Notes: generated by a model not told the origin, from the sequence alone. Shown: positions 15,388-24,570, counted from the first letter of the stretch. The stretch: 64,000 nucleotides of DNA from Mycobacterium sp. 852014-50255_SCH5639931 (GCF_001665605.1 NZ_LZSV01000034.1:1-64000), one strand, 5' to 3'. Program-made: numbers and translations.

Positions 15388-18295
15388 CGGGAGCTAGCGA
15401 TTCGGTTTCCTCGGCCGCCTTCTCTTCGCTTGGCTTGGGCCACGGGGAAGGAATCGGACGTTGCCGCACACGCTGCGGCCACCAGAACCACTTGCCCAGC
15501 AGCGCGGCGATCGACGGCGTCATCAGCGACCGGACGATCAGGGTGTCGAACAACAGACCCAATCCGATGGTGGTACCGACCTGGCCGATGACCGTCAGCT
15601 CGCTGACCGCCATCGTCATCATCGTGAAGGCGAACACCAGGCCCGCCGAGGTGACGACCGAGCCGGTGCCGCCCATCGAACGGATGATCCCGGTGTTCAG
15701 GCCGGCGTGGATCTCCTCCTTGAACCGTGCCACCAACAACAAGTTGTAGTCCGCGCCCACGGCAAGCAGGATAATCACCGACATCGCGAGCACCATCCAG
15801 TGCAGCTCGATGCCGATGAGGTGCTGCCAGATCAATACCGACAGGCCGAACGACGCGCCCAGCGAGAGCAAGACGGTGCCCACGATGACGGCCGACGCCA
15901 CCACGCCGCGGGTGATGAGCAGCATGATGATGAAAATCAAGCACAGCGAAGAGATCCCGGCGATCAACAGGTCATAGGTGTTGCCGTCGCTGAGGTCTTT
16001 GTAGATCGACGCGGTGCCCGCCAGATAGATCTTGGAGCCCTCCAGCGGCGTGCCCTTGAGCGATTCGTAGGCGGCCTTCTTGATGGCGCCGATGTGCGAA
16101 ATGCCTTCCTGCGACATCGGATCGCCGTCATGGCTGATGATGAAGCGCACGGCATGGCCGTCGGGGGAGATGAAGTTCTTCATCCCCTTCTTGAACTCAG
16201 CGTTGTTGAAGGTCTCCGGCGGCAGGTAGAACGAGTCGTCGTTCTTCGACGCATCGAACGCCTTACCCATGGCGTTGGAGTTCTTCTGCGCCTCGTTCTG
16301 CTGATCCTGCAGACCCTTCTGGGTCGAATACATGGTCAGCATGGTGGTTTTCATGGCCTTCATGTTCTCGATCATCGACGGCATCAGCGCCACCATCTGG
16401 GGCATCAGCGTGTCGAGATGGTCCATGATGGGCAGCAGGCTCTCGATGTCGTCGGTCATGATGTCGATGCCGTCCAGACCGTCGAACACCGAACGCAGCG
16501 ACCAGCACACCGGAATGTCGTAGCAGTGCCGTTCCCAGTAGAGATAGCTGCGGATGGGCCGGAAGAAGTCCTCGAAATCGGCCATGTGCTGGCGCAATTC
16601 GTTGATGTCGATGGTCATGTCGTGCATCTTCTTGACCATCTGGTGCATGTCGTTGGCCATCTGCGCGGTGATGCTCGACATCTTTTCCATGCTGTCGATG
16701 GTCGTCTGCATCATGTCGGCCTGGTGCAGCATGTCGGCCATCTGGTCTTCCTGGTACTTCTGGTTCATCTGCTGGGTGACGCCCTGCATGCTGATCTGGA
16801 AGGGTATCGAGGTGTGCTCGATCGGCGTGCCCTGCGGCCGGGTGATGGCCTGCACGCGACCGATTCCCGGCACCCGGAAGACCGTCTTGGCGATCTTGTC
16901 GATGACCAGGAAGTCCGCGGAGTTCCGTAGGTCGTGGTCGCTTTCGATCATCAGCACTTCGGGATTCATCCGCGCCTGGGAGAAGTGCCGATCCGCGGCC
17001 GCGTAACCCTCGTTGGCGGGTAGGTCGGTGGGCAAGTAGTTGCGGTCGTTGTAGTTGGTGCGGTATCCGGGCAGGGTCAGCAACCCGATGAGCGCGATCC
17101 CGATCGTCACGACCAGGATCGGCCCGGGCCAGCGCACCACGAGAGCGCCGACCTTGCGCCACCCGCGAATGCGTTGCGTCCGCTTGGGTTCGAGCGTCTT
17201 ACGAAAGCGGGTCACCACCGAAATGACCGCGGGCCCAAGCGTGAGTGCCGCCGCGACGACGACCACCATGCCGATGGCCAGCGGAATTCCCAGCGTCTGG
17301 AAGTAGGGCAGGTTCGTGAAGTGCAGGCAGAAGGTCGCGCCGGCGATGGTCAGACCCGATCCGAGCACCACGTGCGCCGTGCCCTTGTACATGGTGTAGT
17401 ACGCGTCTTCGCGCGATTCGCCAACGGCGCGGGCTTCCTGATATCGGCCGATCAGGAAGATCGCATAGTCGGTCGCGGCCGCGATCGCCAACGTGACCAA
17501 CAGGTTCGTCGCGAACGTCGAGAGCCCAATGATCTTGTAGTAGCCCAGGAAAGCAACCATCCCGCGCGCGGCCGAAAGCTCGAACACCACCATTACCAAC
17601 GTGAGCAAGACGGTGACGACCGACCGGTAGACCAGCAGCAGCATCCCGATGATCACCGTGAACGTGGCCGCGGTGATGAGCTGCAGGCTGCGGTCACCGG
17701 CCGTGTGCTGATCCGCCGAGAGCGCCGCCGGCCCGGTGACGTAGGCCTTCACCCCGTGCGGCGGGGACACGCTCTTGACGATGCTCTGCACCGACTCGAC
17801 CGATTCGTTGGCCAGGGCTTCGCCCTGGTTACCGGCCAGATAGACCTGGACGTAGGCGGCCTTGCCGTCGTTGCTCTGGGCGCCCGCCCCGGTCAGCGGA
17901 TCACTCCACATATCCTGAACGTGCTCAACGTGTTTGGTGTCCGCGTCGAGCTTCTTCACCATCTGGTCGTAGTAGGCGTGCGCGTCGGCGCCGAGGGGCT
18001 TTTCGCCCTCCAGCACAATCATCACGGAGCTGTTCGACTTGTACTCGTTGAAGATCGCACCCATCCGCTTGGTCGCGACGACCGACTGCGCATCGTCGGG
18101 GGCCATCGACACCGAACGCATCTTCCCGACCTCGTCCAGCTGGGGGACGACGACGTTGAGCACCGCGATGAGCGCGATCCAGCCCAGGATGATGGGCACG
18201 GCGAACGTTCGGATGAGCCGCGGAATCTTCTCCCGCACCGGTTCGTCGGCGACGGGAATGGTGTCGGTGCGGGCGTCATCGAAGTGTGCGCTCAT
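15380..18295 (-). CDS. mmpL: MmpL family RND transporter (MmpL4/MmpL5 group)
   Basis: 971 residues from ATG 18295, close to the length of MmpL4 and MmpL5. The layout is an inner-membrane RND protein: TM1 near residue 35, first periplasmic domain, TM2-6 with AIAAATDYAIFLIGRY, a second periplasmic domain, and TM7-12 with LLAVGADYNLLLVARF. The two Asp-Tyr pairs are the proton-relay residues of the family. The second periplasmic loop carries the long Met/Gln-rich helical hairpin (about residues 490-660) and the conserved Cys pair in WERHCYDIPVCWS that mark the MmpL4/5 group. These proteins export siderophores or glycopeptidolipid-type lipids and can pump drugs. The ATGA overlap with mmpS shows coupling. 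Confidence 0.94.
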   Translation of the reverse strand: MSAHFDDARTDTIPVADEPVREKIPRLIRTFAVPIILGWIALIAVLNVVVPQLDEVGKMRSVSMAPDDAQSVVATKRMGAIFNEYKSNSSVMIVLEGEKPLGADAHAYYDQMVKKLDADTKHVEHVQDMWSDPLTGAGAQSNDGKAAYVQVYLAGNQGEALANESVESVQSIVKSVSPPHGVKAYVTGPAALSADQHTAGDRSLQLITAATFTVIIGMLLLVYRSVVTVLLTLVMVVFELSAARGMVAFLGYYKIIGLSTFATNLLVTLAIAAATDYAIFLIGRYQEARAVGESREDAYYTMYKGTAHVVLGSGLTIAGATFCLHFTNLPYFQTLGIPLAIGMVVVVAAALTLGPAVISVVTRFRKTLEPKRTQRIRGWRKVGALVVRWPGPILVVTIGIALIGLLTLPGYRTNYNDRNYLPTDLPANEGYAAADRHFSQARMNPEVLMIESDHDLRNSADFLVIDKIAKTVFRVPGIGRVQAITRPQGTPIEHTSIPFQISMQGVTQQMNQKYQEDQMADMLHQADMMQTTIDSMEKMSSITAQMANDMHQMVKKMHDMTIDINELRQHMADFEDFFRPIRSYLYWERHCYDIPVCWSLRSVFDGLDGIDIMTDDIESLLPIMDHLDTLMPQMVALMPSMIENMKAMKTTMLTMYSTQKGLQDQQNEAQKNSNAMGKAFDASKNDDSFYLPPETFNNAEFKKGMKNFISPDGHAVRFIISHDGDPMSQEGISHIGAIKKAAYESLKGTPLEGSKIYLAGTASIYKDLSDGNTYDLLIAGISSLCLIFIIMLLITRGVVASAVIVGTVLLSLGASFGLSVLIWQHLIGIELHWMVLAMSVIILLAVGADYNLLLVARFKEEIHAGLNTGIIRSMGGTGSVVTSAGLVFAFTMMTMAVSELTVIGQVGTTIGLGLLFDTLIVRSLMTPSIAALLGKWFWWPQRVRQRPIPSPWPKPSEEKAAEETESLAPAR

Positions 18296-18717
18296 GCGGA
18301 TTTCACCAAGCAGAAGGTCAGGGCGTGCACGCCGTTGGTTTGGTTCTCGGCCTTGACTTCGTCGTCGATGGTGATGCGACAACCGAGGGAATTTCCGTCG
18401 CTTTGGGCCGAGAGATTCGGAAAGACCGAGGGGGCGGTAGTGCTGAGCACCAGCGTCCAAGGCAGGGGTGCGCCGTCGACCCGTCTCGGGTCGGCGGACA
18501 GGTCCAGATAATTCACGTTGGCTGTGCTGGCCGTGCCGAAGACCTCATACTTGACAACCTTTGGCTTGAACGGCTTGGAATCATCCAGCCGCGGGCTCGT
18601 CATGACGCCCGTGTCGTGGGCGCTGAAGAACGACTTCACGCGGGCCACGGCGAAGCCGCCGACCACCAGGACCGCGACGATCAGCAGCGGCAACCACGCG
18701 TTGCGCACAACCTTCAC
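18292..18717 (-). CDS. mmpS: MmpS family membrane/periplasmic accessory protein
   Basis: 141 residues from GTG 18717, with a GGAAGGGAA stretch upstream. One transmembrane helix (about residues 9-26) is followed by a periplasmic beta-sandwich. Family marks are YEVFGTASTANVNYLDLSA, which matches the usual MmpS YEVxG..A.V.Y motif, and two cysteines (GCRITIDDEV and TFCLVKSA) that pair in MmpS structures. MmpS works with its cognate MmpL in lipid or siderophore export. It overlaps mmpL by 4 bp (ATGA). Confidence 0.93.
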   Translation of the reverse strand: MKVVRNAWLPLLIVAVLVVGGFAVARVKSFFSAHDTGVMTSPRLDDSKPFKPKVVKYEVFGTASTANVNYLDLSADPRRVDGAPLPWTLVLSTTAPSVFPNLSAQSDGNSLGCRITIDDEVKAENQTNGVHALTFCLVKSA

Positions 18718-19021
18718 CTCAGGTGGTTCCCTTCCCCATCAGGCCGCCGTCATCGGTCAGCGTCAGTGTGACCTGTGCACCAGCTCATGGGCAGGGAAGC
18801 GTCACGACCGCGACTTACGTTGCACCGCAATGGTTCTCGCCGATCACTATGATGCGTGCACGCTTGATCGCCCGTAGTTGGAACGGTCGCCCAAGCGCAC
18901 CGGCGGTCGCCCCCAGTACCGACACCTACTTCATGAAGCGTCTTTGGATACTGCCTGATGAGCATAGTACATAATGTGCATACCTTGCACACCATGCAAC
19001 AATTGCTCGCGGTGTTTCAAA
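18718..19021. other. Intergenic region upstream of mmpS
   Basis: 304 bp between the mmpS start and the tetR stop; no plausible coding sequence. It contains the TGCA triplet at 18977-18998. Minus-strand hexamers CATTAT and TACTAT lie just downstream of the triplet (within 18960-18980), so a promoter for mmpS-mmpL about 250 bp from the start codon is plausible, with a long leader in which I see no recognisable riboswitch. Confidence 0.5.
18977..18998 (-). promoter_or_regulatory. TGCA triplet, candidate TetR operator for mmpS-mmpL
   Basis: TGCA occurs three times at exact 9-bp spacing (18977, 18986, 18995). This creates overlapping inverted repeats GTGCA-N5-TGCAC and TTGCA-N5-TGCAA. The same three-fold 9-bp arrangement recurs in front of the neighbouring tetR gene (19643-19664). 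Repetition at both expected target places makes it the best candidate binding site of that regulator. Confidence 0.55.
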
Positions 19022-19630
19022 TCACTTTGTAAAGATGCTGTTGACCAGCGCAGCGGCCCGCTCGACGTAGGGCATCGGCGTGTCGTCGGCGGCGCCGGCT
19101 TCCCCGCTTGACCAGCGCTCGATGCCCGAACGCACGGCCGTCAACGCGAGTGCGGCGATCAACGCGACTATCTCGTCGTCGGCTCGCATGCCTTGGCGGC
19201 GCGCGACGACATCGGTCAGGTGATTCTGGAACCGCTCCAAGTCGGCGAGGAATGCCGCCAGCACCGCCGGGGAGGTTTTGGCGAGTTCCAGCATGCCGGC
19301 CGCCTGTTCGCGTTTCGGGGGTACGTCGCGCAGGTGGTGCGCCGCCAGCGTGATCAGCTCTTCCAGCACCACCGAATAGGGGGCGGGGCCGGCCGCGACG
19401 AAATCGGCCACCAGCTCCGGGGGTATGTCCGAAGGGCCGTACGCGATCGCGGACTCTTTATTCGGGAAGTAGTTGAAGAACGTGCGCGTCGACACCCCCG
19501 CATCGGCGCAGATCTCATCGATGGTCACCTTGTCGAATCCGCGTTCCAGCGCGAGGCGCACCGCGGCGTCGCGAATGTCGGCGCTCGTCTGGCGTCGACG
19601 ACGCTCGCGCAAACCCACGGGGTTGGACAT
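19022..19630 (-). CDS. TetR family regulator next to mmpS-mmpL
   Basis: 202 residues from ATG 19630; an ATG at 19639 (adding MGA) is equally possible, and neither has a clear ribosome-binding sequence. The helix-turn-helix is evident: SADIRDAAVRLALERGFDKV, then IDEICADAGVSTRTFFNYFP (about residues 15-55). The C-terminal ligand domain is AcrR-like. It is transcribed in the same direction as mmpS-mmpL and lies directly upstream, the layout seen for TetR-controlled MmpS5/MmpL5 pumps in M. abscessus. The paired TGCA triplets suggest it represses both itself and the transporter. The upstream open frame to 19837 is arginine-rich and probably not translated. Confidence 0.9.
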   Translation of the reverse strand: MSNPVGLRERRRRQTSADIRDAAVRLALERGFDKVTIDEICADAGVSTRTFFNYFPNKESAIAYGPSDIPPELVADFVAAGPAPYSVVLEELITLAAHHLRDVPPKREQAAGMLELAKTSPAVLAAFLADLERFQNHLTDVVARRQGMRADDEIVALIAALALTAVRSGIERWSSGEAGAADDTPMPYVERAAALVNSIFTK

Positions 19631-19642
19631 AGCACCCATAGT

Positions 19643-19664
19643 TGCACGTTCTGCACAATTTGCA
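19643..19664 (-). promoter_or_regulatory. TGCA triplet, candidate autoregulatory operator
   Basis: TGCA at 19643, 19652 and 19661, again at exact 9-bp spacing, 4 to 34 bp upstream of the two possible tetR start codons. A minus-strand TTGACT lies immediately upstream. The match with 18977-18998 is in spacing and core, not in the spacer bases, as expected for a protein-binding site. Confidence 0.55.
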
Positions 19665-19843
19665 GTCAAAAGGCGGCGGATTCGGGTCACGCGGGCCTTT
19701 CGGCCCGCGGCGGGCGCCGTTCGCGGCTGAGGGCTCGTCGGACGGGCCGGGTGCACCGTTTGCCCTCCGCCGGAGGTCTTAAATACGTTGGTGCACAAGG
19801 AGTTCGATTGATTCGGCGCAGGGGGAGCTGCCGGCATCCGCGG

Positions 19844-20773
19844 CTAGGCGCGCGGCGCGGCGAGGGCGTCCCGAAGGTGATCGCACTGACTGGCGAAGAA
19901 GTTCACCGACACCGGCGCCTTATCCGCGATCTGGTCGAACGCGTGAAAGGCGCCGGGGGCTATTTCCTCATGCACGGGAACACCCGCCGCGCGCAGGCGC
20001 CGGGCATATTGCAGGCACTCCTCATAGAAGAGGTCCAATGTCCCGACCCCGATCCAGGTCGGCGGCAGGCCGGACAGATCGTCCCGACGAGCCGGGGCCG
20101 CCTGGTTGGGGTCGGCGTCGTTGAGGTACCAGCGCCAGGCCAGTTGGTTGTCGGTTTCGTTCCACATGATGCGCCTCTGGCCCCTGTGGTTGGCGCCGGT
20201 GCGATCGTCCAACATGGGATACACCAGCATCTGGTAGGCCAGTTCGACGTCATTGCGGTCGTGGGCCAGGTGGGCGAGTGCCGCGGCGAAGTGCCCGCCG
20301 GCGCTGGCCCCTCCAACAGCGATCCGATCCGGATCTACCCATGGTTGACGTGCGAGCCACAACAGCGCCGCATAACAGTCCTCGAGAGGGATCGGATACG
20401 GGTGCTCGGGCGCCAGCCGGTGCTCCACCGCCGCGATCGCGACCCCCGCGCGGTGGGACAACTTGCGAAGGTACTTGTCGTCCTGGGCGGCGTGACCCAT
20501 GATGGTGCCGCCGCCGTGGACCCAGAGCAGTGCCGGTCCGCGGTGGGGAAAGTTGATCGGACGATGCAGGCGAACGGTGACGTGCTCGTCCACCGTGGCG
20601 ACCGGTACGTCCCGCAGCCGCCCGGTGCTACTGAAGAGGTTCATGATCGCCCGCTGCACCTTGAGACCGCGGTGCAGGGCGTATCCGCGAGGCAGAAATC
20701 GGGCCACCTTGCGCAGGCCGGGATTTACCGCGTGCCCTGAGGTGAAGGCATTGTCGGCGGGTCTGTTTGCCAT
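19844..20773 (-). CDS. Alpha/beta hydrolase, hormone-sensitive-lipase (Lip) family
   Basis: 309 residues from ATG 20773. HSL-family motifs are intact: the oxyanion-hole HGGG in LLWVHGGGTIMG, the nucleophile elbow GASAGG in IAVGGASAGGHF, the acid in TLDLFYEECL, and the final His in GAFHAFDQIA. It belongs to the large Lip esterase set of mycobacteria that hydrolyses short to medium acyl esters. The frame extends to 20842, but ATG 20773 avoids a basic tail crossing the divergent region in front of the aldehyde dehydrogenase. No signal peptide is visible, so it is probably cytoplasmic. Confidence 0.9.
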   Translation of the reverse strand: MANRPADNAFTSGHAVNPGLRKVARFLPRGYALHRGLKVQRAIMNLFSSTGRLRDVPVATVDEHVTVRLHRPINFPHRGPALLWVHGGGTIMGHAAQDDKYLRKLSHRAGVAIAAVEHRLAPEHPYPIPLEDCYAALLWLARQPWVDPDRIAVGGASAGGHFAAALAHLAHDRNDVELAYQMLVYPMLDDRTGANHRGQRRIMWNETDNQLAWRWYLNDADPNQAAPARRDDLSGLPPTWIGVGTLDLFYEECLQYARRLRAAGVPVHEEIAPGAFHAFDQIADKAPVSVNFFASQCDHLRDALAAPRA

Positions 20774-20913
20774 CGATGCCTCTGCTCCCTCGCGCCGGCC
20801 GACACGCTGAACATACAGGACCACCGTTGTGTCCACGGGCATCTTCAGTTCCGTTAGCTGGCGACGCTTCGGGGCCGCCGATTGGTCGGGCCGGGGACAG
20901 GGTATCCGCTGGC

Positions 20914-22281
20914 GTGGCCTCGACCCTTACCAAGATCATCAGCGTTCTGGATCCCCGGACCGGTGACACCGTCACGCAGGTGCCGATCACCGAGCCGGCC
21001 GACTGCGACGATGCCGTCGCACGCGCCGCGGCTGCGGCCGACGCCTGGGCCCGCACCCCGCCGGCCGAACGGGCCGCCGCGATCGCCGCCGCTGCGGGCG
21101 ACGTCCGCGCCGCGGCCGACCAACTCGCCGAACTGAACGAGCGGGAAACCGGCAAGCTGCGCGGCGACGCGCGCGGCGGCGTGGACGCCGGAATCGACAC
21201 GCTGCTGCAGTACGCCCAACTGGGGCCGCTCCATCGTGGACACGCTTTGCAGGGCGGATGGTCCGCAACTGATCTCATGGTTCCCCAACCCCGCGGCGTG
21301 GTCGCGGTGATCACGTCGTGGAACGATCCCGTCGCGGTGGCGGCCGGATTGCTGGGCGCGGCCCTCGTGGCCGGAAACACCGTGGTACACAAGGCCAGCG
21401 AGCGCTGCCCGCAGACCGGCCGGCGGTTCGCCGAACTGCTGGCCGCCCGGCTGCCCGATGGCGTGCTCGAGATCGTGGACGGCGACGGAACCGTCGGGGA
21501 ACGCTTGGCGGCTGCGGAGCTGGTCGACGTCGTCGCGCACGTGGGCAGCAGCGCAACCGGCCGAGAGATCGCGCGCGCCTGTGCCGAACGCGGCGCCAAG
21601 GCACTGCTGGAGAATGGCGGAAACGACGCGTTGATCGTCGACGCCGACGTGGACCCGGCCTGGGCGGCCGGCCAGACCGCACTGGGCGCCTTCGCCAACG
21701 CCGGACAGATCTGCGTCTCGGTAGAGCGGGTCTATGTCGTGCAATCGATCGCCGACGCTTTCCTCAATGCACTGATCGACGAGGCGATCTCGTGGGCCGA
21801 TCGCATCGGACCGCTGGTCGACGAGCGTCATCGTGAACACGTGCACGCGCACGTCGAAGACGCGGCCCGGGCCGGGGCCCACGTCCTGGTCGGCGGCGAG
21901 CCGCAGTCCGGGCCGGGCTCGTTCTATCCGCCCACGGTGTTGAGTGACTGCACACCCGAGATGCTGATCATGCGCGAGGAAACGTTCGGTCCGGTCGCGC
22001 CGGTGCGGGTGGTGCCGGACTTCGCGGCGGCGCTGACCGAAGCCGCCAATGATCGCTACGGCCTGGCCGCCACGGTGCTCACCGGGAACATGGCGCATGC
22101 CCAGGAGGCGTGGCGCAGTCTTCCGGTGGGCACGGTGAAGATCAACTCCGTCTTCGGCGGTGCGCCCGGCGGAGCTTCCGAGCCCCGCCGTGCCAGCGGC
22201 ACGGGCTTCGGCCTCGGGCCCGAACTGCTCGACGAGATGACCGCCACGAAGCTGGTGCACTGGTCGGCGCCGGGCGACTGA
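20914..22281 (+). CDS. Aldehyde dehydrogenase family protein
   Basis: 455 residues from GTG 20914. The ALDH fold is clear: VVAVITSWNDPVAVAAGLLG (cofactor/tunnel), LVAGNTVVHKASE (NAD-binding Lys), VVAHVGSSATGREI, a glycine-rich LLENGGNDALIV in place of the usual LELGGK, the catalytic Cys in FANAGQICVSVERV, and EETFGPVAPVRVV. It oxidises an aldehyde with NAD(P)+. The segment replacing ELGGK (ENGGN) deviates at the catalytic-Glu element: LLENGG keeps a Glu one position from the usual one. Divergent from the HSL hydrolase gene; 23 bp convergent to the PPE gene. Confidence 0.9.
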   Translation: MASTLTKIISVLDPRTGDTVTQVPITEPADCDDAVARAAAAADAWARTPPAERAAAIAAAAGDVRAAADQLAELNERETGKLRGDARGGVDAGIDTLLQYAQLGPLHRGHALQGGWSATDLMVPQPRGVVAVITSWNDPVAVAAGLLGAALVAGNTVVHKASERCPQTGRRFAELLAARLPDGVLEIVDGDGTVGERLAAAELVDVVAHVGSSATGREIARACAERGAKALLENGGNDALIVDADVDPAWAAGQTALGAFANAGQICVSVERVYVVQSIADAFLNALIDEAISWADRIGPLVDERHREHVHAHVEDAARAGAHVLVGGEPQSGPGSFYPPTVLSDCTPEMLIMREETFGPVAPVRVVPDFAAALTEAANDRYGLAATVLTGNMAHAQEAWRSLPVGTVKINSVFGGAPGGASEPRRASGTGFGLGPELLDEMTATKLVHWSAPGD

Positions 22282-22304
22282 TTGCATCGCGTCATGAGGT
22301 CGCG

Positions 22305-23921
22305 TCAGGCTGGGTCGGCCTCCCAGCCACTGGGAAGCATCGGGACGGTTGATTCGCCGCCGAAGCCGTCGCCGGCCAGCCTGGTCAATCCCGCGGCGCG
22401 CCGCGTGGCGGATCCGGCGAAACCGAGCGGTTCTGCGCCCTGGTCGGAGGCCATCCCTGAAGTTGACAGCGCATCGCTTGAGGCGCTGAATTCGGGTTCC
22501 AGGTCCAGGAATTCGTACCGGTAGCCTCTGTGTGTGCGGCGGGGTGCCGCTCGCGGACGCCCCCGGGTTTGTTGCTGTTGTGCCGCCGGACCCGCCGCGG
22601 TCGCCGCGGCCGCGGCGGTAGCTGCGGTCGCCTTGCGAGATTGGCCGGCAACGTTGGACTCCGACCCGGCGCCGAACACACCCACCAGATATGGGGACAC
22701 GAAATTCTGTGCGGCCACGGCACTTTCCGGTCCCACCAGCGTTGGGGGCGGGGTGGGCGGCGCGCCCGGTGTGGCCGCAGCGGCTGGCGCCGGCGCCGAT
22801 ACCGCCGACGCGTGAAACGGTGCGGCGCTGATGGTCGGTGCGGCGGCGAGCGCGGATAGCGGCGGGGTTTGGGTGAGGGGAATTGCCGTCGCCGGCAATG
22901 GGGTCGGAACCGCGGCGGGGACAGGAGCTGCTGCTGGCAGTACCGCTAGCCCCGCCAGCCCCGCCAAGCCGCCTGCCGCTCCGGCGGGAATCGCCAACAT
23001 CGGCGTAACCAATCCGAGGGTGTAGAGCGGATTGCTCAGAAAAGAGCTGAGCAACCCCACCGGGTTGAACAGGAGAAGGTTGATGAATACGAGCGTTCGG
23101 TGAATGACGAATTGCAGGGCGAGCATCACGATTGTCTCGAACAGCTGCGCGGGATTGTGGGCATACATAGGGATCAGGGTCTCCACGCGCGAGAGGAACA
23201 TCGACAAACTCGGGTGCATCGACCAGCCCTGCGGCGAAAAGGGATTGAAGGGGAATAGCGCTTGCAGCCACTCCTGGAGATTTTGGGGGAGTGAGGTGCC
23301 CATGATGTAGGGGTTTCCGCCGCCCATGCCCGAGCCGCCGCTCATTCCGGAACCGGAATCCATGCTCCTTGTGCCCATGCCCGCCTTCATGATCTGCGGC
23401 ACCCCCGTACTGGATGAGGCCCGGGCGACCGCGGCGGTCGAGACGGCCTGGTAGGTGCTCATCGTTGTGGCGGCCTGCACCCACATTCGCGAGTAATCGG
23501 CCTCGTTCAGCGCTATCGGAATTGCGTTGATACCAAAGAAGTTCGTCGCCACCAATACCGCATGCGTGGCGTGGTTCGCCGCCAGCTCGCCTAGCGGCGG
23601 CATCGCGGCCAACGCCGTCGTGTATGCCGTCGCGGCCAACTCATGCCGCGCGGCCATCTCGGCGCTGGCTGCGCTGGACTGCATTAGCCAGCCGAGGTAC
23701 GGCGCGTGGGCGGCCATGTAGTGCGCGGCGCTCGGCCCTTCCCATGCGCCGGCCTCAACCTCGCCGAGGAGCGAGGTGAGTTCGCCGGCGACCGCGGCAT
23801 ACTCGGCGCTCAGTGAATGCCAGGCGCTCGCCGAGGCCAGCAACGGTCCGGGACCCGGCCCGCTGGACAACAACATCGAATGGACCTCGGGCGGAAACGC
23901 CATCCAGATCGGCGCCGTCAT
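22305..23921 (-). CDS. PPE family protein, PPW subfamily
   Basis: 538 residues. The N-terminal PPE domain (about 180 residues) starts WMAFPPEVHS, with Pro-Pro-Glu at residues 10-12, and contains the WxG-type turn in EAGAWEGPSAAHY. The middle has hydrophobic stretches and an Ala/Pro-rich linker. The C terminus carries the PPW signature: GFAGS at 500-504 and the PxxPxxW block PMLPSGW at 527-533. PPE proteins are ESX (type VII) substrates exported with a PE partner and placed in or beyond the outer membrane. No PE gene lies next to it, so its partner must be encoded elsewhere. A stand-alone copy of its C-terminal module occurs at 38193-38480. Confidence 0.94.
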   Translation of the reverse strand: MTAPIWMAFPPEVHSMLLSSGPGPGPLLASASAWHSLSAEYAAVAGELTSLLGEVEAGAWEGPSAAHYMAAHAPYLGWLMQSSAASAEMAARHELAATAYTTALAAMPPLGELAANHATHAVLVATNFFGINAIPIALNEADYSRMWVQAATTMSTYQAVSTAAVARASSSTGVPQIMKAGMGTRSMDSGSGMSGGSGMGGGNPYIMGTSLPQNLQEWLQALFPFNPFSPQGWSMHPSLSMFLSRVETLIPMYAHNPAQLFETIVMLALQFVIHRTLVFINLLLFNPVGLLSSFLSNPLYTLGLVTPMLAIPAGAAGGLAGLAGLAVLPAAAPVPAAVPTPLPATAIPLTQTPPLSALAAAPTISAAPFHASAVSAPAPAAAATPGAPPTPPPTLVGPESAVAAQNFVSPYLVGVFGAGSESNVAGQSRKATAATAAAAATAAGPAAQQQQTRGRPRAAPRRTHRGYRYEFLDLEPEFSASSDALSTSGMASDQGAEPLGFAGSATRRAAGLTRLAGDGFGGESTVPMLPSGWEADPA

Positions 23922-24230
23922 CGCCGGTTCGTCTTTCCGGGCCGTCGCGGGCGAGCTACGTCATGGATAGAAATCAACGCTGGCCCTCTTGGTGGGCGGA
24001 TCACGGGGTTGATCGTAAGGTTGTCCAGTTACGCATATAAGGAGATATCGCTGTGATATTCCTGTAACTACGGTTCAAAAGTAACGATCTGTCCGTGCGG
24101 CTTCATGCGCGATACCGATACGGGATGCTCCCGCATTGGGAGGTCAAGCAACGCGTAACGCGGCCCGGCGGTCGCGTGGGGTCGTGCCGTTCGGGGGCGA
24201 CATGATGCGTCTGTGTCACCAATACCGTTG

Positions 24231-24362
24231 GGGCGGAATGCAATTCGTCACAGTGACGAATTGCAGGTATGTACGCGGGAGTGGGAGCGGGGCCGCCACG
24301 CCACCAAAATCTGGATTGTGCTCGGGCGTCGGTCGTGGCCCGGCTTGCCGAGCAATTCGGTC
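24231..24362 (+). repeat. Dyad-bearing repeat, copy A
   Basis: Imperfect direct repeat of about 130 bp whose second copy starts about 210 bp downstream. Conserved parts are GGGCGGA, then the long palindrome, then ACGCGGGA followed by a GGGG-CG block, and further on GTGGCCCGGCTTG followed by AGC and an AAT-rich end. The palindrome in this copy (24239-24265) has perfect 13-bp arms, TGCAATTCGTCAC and its complement, around a single A. Confidence 0.75.
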
Positions 24363-24439
24363 GCGTCATCAAAAGCGGGGGCCCGGGGCGCGGTAGGTGT
24401 ACCAGGGTTGTCCTAGCGTGTCTGGTCCGCCGGCGCCCC

Positions 24440-24570
24440 GGGCGGAGAGCAATTCGTCACAGTGACGAATTGAGGCCATGCACGCGGGAAGCCGGATCGG
24501 GGGCGTCGCGGACCGTCGGCCGCCCGATCCTGGCGCGTGGCCCGGCTTGGGAGCTCAATCGTCGGGTCCA
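24440..24570 (+). repeat. Dyad-bearing repeat, copy B
   Basis: Second copy of the unit at 24231-24362. The palindrome (24450-24472) keeps the 23-bp core exactly (11-bp arms CAATTCGTCAC and complement around A), while the bases outside it and most of the unit between the conserved blocks have drifted. The conservation of the dyad against diverged flanks suggests that it is the functional part. Confidence 0.75.

Noticed and set aside
20854..23484. 876-codon minus-strand open frame
   Set aside because: Arg/Gly/His-rich antisense shadow of the aldehyde dehydrogenase and an off-frame copy of the PPE gene, as often seen in GC-rich DNA.
24039..24066. AAGGAG followed by a GTG start at 24052
   Set aside because: Only four codons follow before the stop; too short to call a leader peptide without a downstream gene.
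24231..24570. CRISPR-like array
   Set aside because: Only two units, 210 bp apart, with long diverged parts; spacing and unit size do not fit CRISPR and no cas gene is present.
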